Below are positions 4,419 through 10,287 of a stretch of 10,287 nt of DNA, piece by piece. Position 1 is the stretch's first letter; each line of letters begins with the position of its first letter. Below the pieces are notes generated by a model. The model saw only the letters and a program-made list of their open reading frames with translations, did not search any database and was not told the origin of the DNA. Source of the stretch: Candidatus Intestinimonas stercorigallinarum. Its GTDB lineage: Bacteria; Bacillota; Clostridia; Oscillospirales; Oscillospiraceae. The DNA lies in the NCBI GenBank assembly GCA_019115345.1, contig DXDV01000253.1, positions 1 to 10,287 of the forward strand, written 5' to 3'. The position numbers and the translations under genes were made by a program.

Positions 4419-5501
4419 ATGGAAAAAAAGACGCCGCTGTACGACCGCCATGTGGCGCTGAACGGCAAGATCGTCCCCTTTGCCGGGTATCTGCTGCCGG
4501 TCCAGTACCCCACCGGCGTCATTGCCGAGCACATGGCCGTCCGCACCGCCGCCGGGCTCTTTGACGTCTCCCACATGGGGGAGCTGGTCTTTACCGGGCC
4601 CGACGCCCTCCAAAACCTCAACCACCTGCTCACCAACGACTTCACCTCCATGACCGACGGCCAGGTCCGCTACTCCCCCATGTGCAACGACGCCGGCGGC
4701 TGCGTGGACGACCTCATCGTCTACAAGGTCCATGAGGGGGCCTATCTGGTGGTGGTCAACGCCGCCAACAAGGACAAGGACGCCGCCTGGATGGGGGAGC
4801 GGCTCTCCGGGGACTGCAAGCTGGAGGACATCTCGGACACCGTGGCCCAGCTGGCCCTCCAGGGGCCCAGCTCCAAGGAGATCCTGCTCCGGCTGGTGGG
4901 GGAGGAGGAACTGCCCAAAAAGTATTACAGCTTTATCCCTCAAATTACGGTGGGAGGCATCCCGTGCCTGGTCTCCCGCACCGGCTACACCGGCTCCTTC
5001 GGCTACGAGCTCTACTGCGCCGCCAAGGACGGCCCCGCCCTGTGGGACCTGCTGCTGGAGACGGGAAGGGATCTGGGCCTCATCCCCTGCGGCCTGGGGG
5101 CCCGGGACACCCTGCGGCTGGAGGCCGGGATGCCCCTCTACGGCCACGAGCTCACCGACGACATCGGCCCCATGGAGGCGGGCCTGGACTTTGCCGTCAA
5201 GCTGAACAAGGCCGGCTTCATCGGCAAGGCGGGCCTGGAGGGCCGGCTCCCCCTGACCAGGACCCGGGTGGGCCTGGAGGTCACCGGCCGGGGCATCGTC
5301 CGGGAGCACCAGGACATCTACATCGGGGACCGGCTGGCGGGGCAGACCACCTCGGGCACCCACGCCCCCTTCCTGGGCAAGGCCATCGCCATGGCCTATC
5401 TCCCGCCGGACGCCGCCGCCGAGGGCGCCCAGGTGGAGGTGGACGTCCGGGGCCGCCGGGTGGCCTGCAAGGTGGTGCCCCTGCCCTTCTACAAGGCGTG
5501 A
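4419..5501 (+). CDS. gcvT: Glycine cleavage system T protein (aminomethyltransferase)
   Basis: Transfers the methylene unit from aminomethyl-lipoyl H protein to tetrahydrofolate and releases ammonia; cytoplasmic. 360 residues, a normal length. Family signatures: LFDVSHMGE near the N-terminus, GGCVDDLIVY with the folate-site Asp region (Asp97/Asp98), SRTGYTGSFGYE (186-197), GLGARDTLRLEAGMPLYGHE, PMEAGLDFAV and the C-terminal TSGTHAPFLG. In the SRTGYTG motif the usual Glu-Asp pair is Ser-Phe here, a mild variation. Start chosen at ATG 4419, with a purine-rich ribosome site (AGAAAGAAGG, 4401-4410). The frame is open upstream to 4170 but that part is the riboswitch and terminator and must not be included. 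First gene of the operon; gcvH follows after 49 nt. Confidence 0.96.
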   Translation: MEKKTPLYDRHVALNGKIVPFAGYLLPVQYPTGVIAEHMAVRTAAGLFDVSHMGELVFTGPDALQNLNHLLTNDFTSMTDGQVRYSPMCNDAGGCVDDLIVYKVHEGAYLVVVNAANKDKDAAWMGERLSGDCKLEDISDTVAQLALQGPSSKEILLRLVGEEELPKKYYSFIPQITVGGIPCLVSRTGYTGSFGYELYCAAKDGPALWDLLLETGRDLGLIPCGLGARDTLRLEAGMPLYGHELTDDIGPMEAGLDFAVKLNKAGFIGKAGLEGRLPLTRTRVGLEVTGRGIVREHQDIYIGDRLAGQTTSGTHAPFLGKAIAMAYLPPDAAAEGAQVEVDVRGRRVACKVVPLPFYKA

Positions 5502-5550
5502 GACCGAAACCGACCGATCTGCATTTGTAATTATTAAGGAGGAATTTACT

Positions 5551-5931
5551 ATGAATACCCCTGAGCATCTCCGCTATACCAAGTCCCACGAATGGGTCCT
5601 CTTCGCCGACGACGGCAGCGCCAAGGTGGGCCTCACCGACCACGCCCAGGACGCCCTGGGGGACCTGGTCTTTGTCAACCTGCCCCAGGTGGGGGACGCC
5701 CTCACCTGCGGCGAGGCCCTGGGGGACGTGGAGTCGGTGAAGGCCGTCTCCGACGTGTACAGCCCGGTGAGCGGCATCGTGAAGGCGGTCAACGAGGACC
5801 TGCTGGACGCCCCAGAGGCCATCAACGCCGACCCCTACGGGGCCTGGCTGGTGGAGGTGGAGGGCATCAGCGACCAGGAGGAGCTGCTGGACGCCGCCGC
5901 CTACATCGCCCACTGCGCTCAGGAGGAATGA
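5551..5931 (+). CDS. gcvH: Glycine cleavage system H protein (lipoyl carrier)
   Basis: Small soluble carrier whose lipoyl-lysine arm shuttles the aminomethyl group between P, T and L proteins. 126 residues, the normal length. N-terminal YTKSHEWV is typical, and the lipoylation motif GDVESVKAVSDVYSPVSG places the modified lysine at Lys64. The C-terminal NADPYGAWLVEVE is also family-like. It has the strongest ribosome site of the operon (AAGGAGG, 5536-5542, 8 nt from the ATG), in keeping with the excess of H protein the system needs. gcvPA starts 38 nt later. No lipoate ligase or lipoyl synthase gene is in the window, so lipoylation must come from elsewhere. Confidence 0.97.
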   Translation: MNTPEHLRYTKSHEWVLFADDGSAKVGLTDHAQDALGDLVFVNLPQVGDALTCGEALGDVESVKAVSDVYSPVSGIVKAVNEDLLDAPEAINADPYGAWLVEVEGISDQEELLDAAAYIAHCAQEE

Positions 5932-5969
5932 GCCCAGACCCACCCACGGAAAGGAGCTGATCTCAGGAC

Positions 5970-7283
5970 ATGGGAAGCTATCTGCCATCCACCGACGGGG
6001 AGCGCCGGGCCATGCTGGAGGCCATCGGCTGCCAGAGCGTGGACGACCTCTTCGCCCAGGTGCCGGAGGAGATGCGGCTGGACCATCTGGACCTGCCCGA
6101 CGGCAAGAGCGAGCTGGAGGTCCGGCGCATCTTGGAGGGCATCGCCGCCAAGAATACCGTCTTTCCCTCGGTGTTCCGGGGGGCGGGGGCCTACCGGCAC
6201 TACATCCCCGCCATCGTCAAGAGCGTCACCAGCAAGGAGACCTTCCTCACCGCCTACACCCCCTACCAGGCCGAGCTCTCCCAGGGGGTGCTCCAGTCCA
6301 TCTTTGAGTACCAGACCATGATCTGCGCCCTCACCGGCATGGACGCCTCCAACGCCTCCATCTACGACGGCGCCTCCGCCGCCGCCGAGGCGGCGGCCAT
6401 GTGCCGGGACCGGAAGCGGAGCACGGTGCTGCTCTCCGCCGCCGCCCACCCCATGGTCCGCCGGACGGTGGAGACCTACTGCTTCGGAAACGGCATGGAG
6501 GTCAGGACCGTCCCCATGAAAAACGGCTTCACCGACGCCCAGGCCCTTTCGGAGCTGCTGGACGACACCGCGGCCTGCTTCTACCTCCAGCAGCCCAACT
6601 ACTACGGCCGCATCGAGCCGGCCGCCGAGCTGGGGGAGATCGCCCACGCCGCCGGGGCCAAGTTCATCATGGGGGTCAACCCCATCGCCATGGCCGTCCT
6701 CAAGACTCCCGGGGAGTGCGGGGCCGACATCGCCGTGGGCGAGGGACAGCCCCTGGGCATGCCCCTGAGCTTCGGCGGACCCTACCTGGGCTTCATGGCG
6801 GCCACCGCCGCCCTCACCCGGAAGCTCCCCGGCCGCATCGTGGGGGAGACCACCGACCACGACGGCCGCCGGGCCTATGTCCTCACCCTCCAGGCCCGGG
6901 AGCAGCACATCCGCCGGGAGAAGGCCTCCTCCAACGTCTGCTCCAACCAGGCCCTGTGCGCCATGACCGCCGCCGTCTACCTGGCCGCCATGGGGCCCGA
7001 CGGCCTGCGGCAGGCCGCCGAGAGCTGCATGGCCCACGCCCGGTACGCCGCCCAGCAGGTGTGCGCCGTGCCCGGCTTTGACATGGTCTACCCCGGCCCC
7101 TACTTCCACGAGTTCGTCACCACCTGCCCCTGCAAGCCGGAAAAGCTCCTGCGCGGCCTGGCCAAGCGGGGCATCCTGGGCCCCCTCCCCCTGGAGGACG
7201 GCAACCTGCTGTGGTGCGCCACGGAGATGAACACCCGGGACGAGATCGACGCCCTGGGACAGGCCATTCGGGAGGTGGTATGA
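5970..7283 (+). CDS. gcvPA: Glycine dehydrogenase (decarboxylating), P protein subunit 1
   Basis: N-terminal half of the PLP-dependent glycine decarboxylase, which in many Firmicutes, archaea and Thermus is made as two proteins forming an alpha2-beta2 enzyme. 437 residues, normal for the split subunit. Start MGSYLPSTDGERRAMLEAIG is typical, and a stop lies four codons upstream in frame, so ATG 5970 is the first possible ATG. Other family-like stretches: FRGAGAYRHYIPAIV, TAYTPYQAELSQGVLQ, FEYQTMICALTGMDASNAS, LSFGGPYLGFMA and REQHIRREKASSNVCSNQAL. The PLP lysine is on the other subunit. Ribosome site AAAGGAG is rather far (13 nt). The stop codon TGA abuts the GTG start of gcvPB. Confidence 0.96.
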   Translation: MGSYLPSTDGERRAMLEAIGCQSVDDLFAQVPEEMRLDHLDLPDGKSELEVRRILEGIAAKNTVFPSVFRGAGAYRHYIPAIVKSVTSKETFLTAYTPYQAELSQGVLQSIFEYQTMICALTGMDASNASIYDGASAAAEAAAMCRDRKRSTVLLSAAAHPMVRRTVETYCFGNGMEVRTVPMKNGFTDAQALSELLDDTAACFYLQQPNYYGRIEPAAELGEIAHAAGAKFIMGVNPIAMAVLKTPGECGADIAVGEGQPLGMPLSFGGPYLGFMAATAALTRKLPGRIVGETTDHDGRRAYVLTLQAREQHIRREKASSNVCSNQALCAMTAAVYLAAMGPDGLRQAAESCMAHARYAAQQVCAVPGFDMVYPGPYFHEFVTTCPCKPEKLLRGLAKRGILGPLPLEDGNLLWCATEMNTRDEIDALGQAIREVV

Positions 7284-8732
7284 GTGGAACTGCTGTTTGA
7301 AAAGAGCCGGAAGGGCCGCCGCTGCGACCTGCTGCCCCCCCTGGACGTGCCCCCCGCCCACCTGATGGCGGGCACCGGGCGGGAGACCCCCCTGGACCTG
7401 CCGGAGCTCTCCGAGGTGGACCTGGCCCGGCACTACTCTGCCCTGGAGCGCCGGGCCCACGGGGTGAACAACGGCTTTTACCCCCTGGGCTCCTGCACCA
7501 TGAAGTACAATCCACGAGTCAATGAGGAGCTCGCCGCCCTGCCCGGCTTCACCGGGGTCCATCCCACCCAGAGCGCCGATACCGTCCAGGGCTGCCTGGA
7601 GGTCCTCTACCTGGCCGAGGAGCTGCTGTGCGAGATCACCGGCATGGACGCCATGACCTTCCAGCCCGCCGCCGGGGCCCACGGAGAATTTACCGCATTG
7701 CTGATGGTGAAGAAGTACCACCTGGACCGGGGGGAGCCCCAGCGGACCAAGATCCTGGTCCCCGACTCCGCCCACGGCACCAACCCGGCCTCCGCCGCCA
7801 TGTGCGGCTTCACCGTGGTCAACGTGCCCTCCGACCCGGCGGGCGGGGTGGACCTGGAGGCCCTGCGGGCCGCCGCCGGACCCGACACCGCCGCCCTCAT
7901 GCTCACCAACCCCAACACCCTGGGCCTCTTTGACCCCAACATCCTGGCCATCACCCAGATCGTCCACGACGCCGGGGGCCTGTGCTACTACGACGGCGCC
8001 AACCTCAACGCCGTCATGGGGGTGGTCCGCCCCGGCGACATGGGCTTCGACCTGGTCCACCTGAACCTCCACAAGACCTTCTCCACCCCCCACGGCGGCG
8101 GCGGGCCCGGCTCCGGCCCCGTGGGCTGCAAGGACTTCCTCCGGGACTTCCTGCCCGAGTTCCACGTGGAGGAGGGGTCTGACGGCCTGGAGTTCCGGGA
8201 CCCGGCCAAGACCATCGGCAGCGTGAAGGCCTTCTACGGCAACTTCACCGTGGTGGTGAAGGCCCTGGCCTACATCCTCACCCTGGGGGCCCAGGGCATC
8301 CCCGAGGCCGCCAAGGGGGCGGTGCTCAACGCCAACTACCTGCGGGAGCAGCTCCGGGGGACCTATGACATCGCCTACGGCGGCGTGCCCTGCATGCACG
8401 AGTTCGTGCTCACCCTTGGGAAGCTGAAGAAGGAGACGGGGGTCTCCGCCATGGACGTGGCCAAGGCCCTCCTGGACCACGGCATCCATCCGCCCACCAT
8501 GTACTTCCCCCTCATCGTGGAGGAGGCCCTCATGTTCGAGCCCACCGAGACCGAGTCCCGGGAGACCCTGGACCAGGCGGCGGCGGTGCTCAAGGGCATC
8601 CGCGCCCAGGCCGACGCCGCCCCGGAGGCCCTCCACGCCGCCCCGGCGACCACCCCCATCGGGCGGCCCGACGAGGTCAAGGCCGCCCGCCATCCCGTGC
8701 TGCGGTACACGCCGCCGGAGGGTGAGGCATGA
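7284..8732 (+). CDS. gcvPB: Glycine dehydrogenase (decarboxylating), P protein subunit 2
   Basis: C-terminal half of P protein, carrying the cofactor: it decarboxylates glycine and loads the aminomethyl group on H protein. 482 residues, normal for the family. Conserved N-terminal LLFEKSRKGRR; NNGFYPLGSCTMKYNP (62-77); TFQPAAGAHGEFTALL; and LNLHKTFSTPHGGGGPGSGP with the predicted PLP Schiff-base lysine at Lys264. Starts with GTG immediately after the gcvPA stop, supported by the ribosome site GGGAGGTGG (7270-7278) inside the end of gcvPA. The overlapping ATG at 7280 leads to a stop after six codons and is not the start. Its own stop overlaps lpdA by 4 nt (ATGA). Such junctions indicate translational coupling and matched subunit amounts. 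Confidence 0.96.
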   Translation: MELLFEKSRKGRRCDLLPPLDVPPAHLMAGTGRETPLDLPELSEVDLARHYSALERRAHGVNNGFYPLGSCTMKYNPRVNEELAALPGFTGVHPTQSADTVQGCLEVLYLAEELLCEITGMDAMTFQPAAGAHGEFTALLMVKKYHLDRGEPQRTKILVPDSAHGTNPASAAMCGFTVVNVPSDPAGGVDLEALRAAAGPDTAALMLTNPNTLGLFDPNILAITQIVHDAGGLCYYDGANLNAVMGVVRPGDMGFDLVHLNLHKTFSTPHGGGGPGSGPVGCKDFLRDFLPEFHVEEGSDGLEFRDPAKTIGSVKAFYGNFTVVVKALAYILTLGAQGIPEAAKGAVLNANYLREQLRGTYDIAYGGVPCMHEFVLTLGKLKKETGVSAMDVAKALLDHGIHPPTMYFPLIVEEALMFEPTETESRETLDQAAAVLKGIRAQADAAPEALHAAPATTPIGRPDEVKAARHPVLRYTPPEGEA

Positions 8733-10111
8733 GCTGGGACCTCATCGTCATCGGAGGGGGCCCCGGCGGCTACACCGCCGCCATCCGGGCCGCCCAGCTG
8801 GGGCTGCGCACCGCCCTGGTGGAGCGGGACCAGGTGGGCGGCACCTGCCTCAACCGGGGGTGCATCCCCACCAAGGCCCTCCTCCACGCCGCCGAGCGGT
8901 ATGAGGAGATGAAGGAGTGCGCCGTGTTCGGCCTGCGGGCGGAAGGGGTCTCCTTCGACTACCCCGCCATGTGCGCTCGCCGGGACCAGGTGGTAGGTCA
9001 GCTCCGGGAGGGCGTGGAGCGCCTTCTCAAGGGCAACAAGGTGGACCGTTTTACCGGCGCCGCCCGCATCCTGGCCCCCGGCAAGGTCCAGGTGGCGGAG
9101 GAGGTGCTGGAGGGGAGGAACCTCCTCATCGCCGTGGGGTCCCGCCCCGCCCTGCCCCCGGTGCCGGGACTGGACCTGCCCGGCGTCCTCACCAGCGACG
9201 GCCTGCTCGCCGGGGACCGGTTTTACCGCCGCCTCACCATCATCGGCGGCGGCGTCATCGGCATGGAGTTTGCCGGGCTCTACCAGGCCCTGGGGGCGGA
9301 GGTCACCGTGCTGGAGGCCATGGACCGGGTGCTCCCCACCCTGGACCGGGAGCTCTCCCAGAATGTGAGCATGCTCATGAAAAAGCGGGGGGTGCAGCTC
9401 TTCACCGCTGCCCACGTGGAAAAGGTGGAGCGGGGGGAGGATGGGCTCCTCTGTACCTACACCGTGAAGGGCAAAACGGAAACGGTCGCCGCCGACGCCG
9501 TGCTGGCGGCCACCGGCCGCCGGGCGAACACCGACGGCCTGTGCGCCCCGGAGGTGGACCTGGGCCTGGAGCGGGGGGCCATCCCGGTGGATGAGCGCTT
9601 CCAGACCCGCGTGCCCGGCATCTACGCCATCGGAGACGCGGTACGGGGCAGCGTCCAGCTGGCCCACGCCGCCGCCGCCCAGGGGATCAACGCCGTGAGC
9701 ATGCTGGCGGGGAAGGAGCCCCCCATGGACCTCTCCGTGGTGCCCTCCTGCGTCTACCTCCGGCCGGAGCTGGCCTCCGTGGGCCGTACCGAGGCCCAGT
9801 GCAAGGAGGCGGGCATACCCGTCAAGACCGCCAAATACCTCACCGCCGGCAACAGCCGCGGCGTCATCGCCGGCGCCGGCCGGGGCTTCATCAAGGTGGT
9901 CTGTCACGCCCAGTCCGGCGTGGTGCTGGGGGCCCAGCTCCTGTGCGAGCGGGCCACCGATCTGGTGGGGGAATTCGCCACCGCCGTCTCCAGGGGGGAG
10001 ACCCTGGAGGATATGGCCCGGGTCATCCGGGCCCACCCCACCTTCGGAGAGGCCGTGGGCGAGGCGGCGGAAGCCGGTCTGGGCCTGAGCATCCACCAGC
10101 TCAACCGATAA
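8729..10111 (+). CDS. lpdA: Dihydrolipoyl dehydrogenase (L protein / E3)
   Basis: FAD-dependent disulfide reductase that reoxidises the dihydrolipoyl arm of H protein with NAD+. 460 residues, full length, without an extra lipoyl domain. FAD-binding GGGPGGYTAAIRAAQLG (9-25); redox-active disulfide GGTCLNRGCIPTK with Cys40 and Cys45; NAD-binding IIGGGVIGMEFAG near 170; IYAIGDAV near 298; C-terminal RAHPTFGEAVGE with the active-site pair His436/Glu441. Ribosome site GGAGGGTG (8717-8724) lies in the end of gcvPB. Placement inside the gcv operon suggests it is dedicated to glycine cleavage, though it could also serve other 2-oxoacid complexes. Last gene of the operon in view. Confidence 0.96.
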   Translation: MSWDLIVIGGGPGGYTAAIRAAQLGLRTALVERDQVGGTCLNRGCIPTKALLHAAERYEEMKECAVFGLRAEGVSFDYPAMCARRDQVVGQLREGVERLLKGNKVDRFTGAARILAPGKVQVAEEVLEGRNLLIAVGSRPALPPVPGLDLPGVLTSDGLLAGDRFYRRLTIIGGGVIGMEFAGLYQALGAEVTVLEAMDRVLPTLDRELSQNVSMLMKKRGVQLFTAAHVEKVERGEDGLLCTYTVKGKTETVAADAVLAATGRRANTDGLCAPEVDLGLERGAIPVDERFQTRVPGIYAIGDAVRGSVQLAHAAAAQGINAVSMLAGKEPPMDLSVVPSCVYLRPELASVGRTEAQCKEAGIPVKTAKYLTAGNSRGVIAGAGRGFIKVVCHAQSGVVLGAQLLCERATDLVGEFATAVSRGETLEDMARVIRAHPTFGEAVGEAAEAGLGLSIHQLNR

Positions 10112-10124
10112 GGATCGACGTAGA

Positions 10125-10155
10125 GAGGACCGTCCGGCAGCGCCGGACGGTCCTC
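10125..10155 (+). terminator. Perfect 14-bp hairpin after lpdA
   Basis: GAGGACCGTCCGGC (10125-10138) and its exact complement (10142-10155) around a 3-nt loop, 13 nt after the lpdA stop. Position fits the end of the operon, but no T-run follows (CCAGGCTG), so it may block 3' decay or stall polymerase rather than being a standard intrinsic terminator. Confidence 0.55.
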
Positions 10156-10287
10156 CCAGGCTGTCGAAAAAGTAGCACCACGTAGAACAAGCCACGGGGG
10201 AAAAGTGTGAAAGGGGGTCAGGACTGCCGGTGGCAGTCCTGATGCCTTCGGGCGAAGCCACACTGGAACAGGTGAGCCCCCACTTTC
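10156..10287. other. Structured non-coding tail, continues beyond window
   Basis: No gene start recognised. It contains a perfect 11-bp hairpin TCAGGACTGCC/GGCAGTCCTGA with loop GGT (10218-10228, 10232-10242) and GCC-TTCG-GGC, a stable UUCG tetraloop hairpin (10244-10253). Two competing enclosing pairings exist: AGTGTG/CACACT (10204-10209, 10259-10264) and GAAAGGGGG with CCCCaCTTTC (10209-10217, 10278-10287). This looks like a structured RNA or leader of the next gene, or the edge of a mobile element. It does not match a class I can name. Confidence 0.4.

Noticed and set aside
5919..8693. A 924-codon open frame on the minus strand opposite gcvPA and gcvPB, and similar long frames opposite lpdA and the ATPase
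   Set aside because: They mirror real genes with strong family motifs. Heavy use of C or G at third positions removes stop codons from antisense frames. Their products are low-complexity G/H/V/L-rich with no domain.

Overview
The window is high-GC bacterial DNA with a strong preference for C or G at third codon positions. It carries a glycine riboswitch followed by a split glycine decarboxylase (gcvPA and gcvPB). On its minus strand it has a small-protein/P-type-ATPase cassette. This combination suggests a GC-rich anaerobic Firmicute of the Oscillospiraceae type (Flavonifractor, Intestinimonas or Lawsonibacter-like). The assignment rests on gene content and style, not on a marker gene.

Left part, minus strand, reading right to left: an AraC-family regulator (3683-2745); a gene-free 334-bp stretch packed with inverted repeats (about 2713-2473) with a good promoter at its upstream edge; a 26-residue single-span membrane protein (2410-2330); an 89-residue DUF6110-like membrane-anchored protein (2313-2044); a terminator-like hairpin (2038-2013); and a heavy-metal-type P1B ATPase (1992 to beyond position 1). 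The last three genes look like one metal-transport unit: a transporter plus two tiny membrane partners. The ATPase keeps all catalytic motifs but has Ser-Cys where the family has Pro-Cys in the ion-binding helix.

Middle: 735 bp between the divergent araC-type gene and gcvT. It holds the regulator's promoter with an inverted repeat over the expected start site, an AT-rich stretch with several palindromes, the gcv promoter (4118-4146), a tandem glycine riboswitch (about 4171-4346) and a transcription terminator (4341-4385) sharing bases with the second aptamer's closing stem.

Right part, plus strand: the complete operon gcvT-gcvH-gcvPA-gcvPB-lpdA (4419-10111), tightly packed, with abutting or overlapping junctions for the last three genes. 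It encodes all proteins of the glycine cleavage system: P protein as two subunits (glycine decarboxylation), H protein (lipoyl carrier), T protein (aminomethyltransferase to tetrahydrofolate) and L protein (dihydrolipoamide dehydrogenase). Glycine binding to the leader is expected to turn the operon on. After lpdA come a perfect 14-bp hairpin and a structured, non-coding tail that runs off the window.

The gcv operon is ordinary and well supported. The parts worth a second look are the hairpin array with its own promoter, the three-gene metal cassette with its altered ATPase motif, the hairpin/ribosome-site arrangement before the ATPase, and the structured sequence at the right edge.
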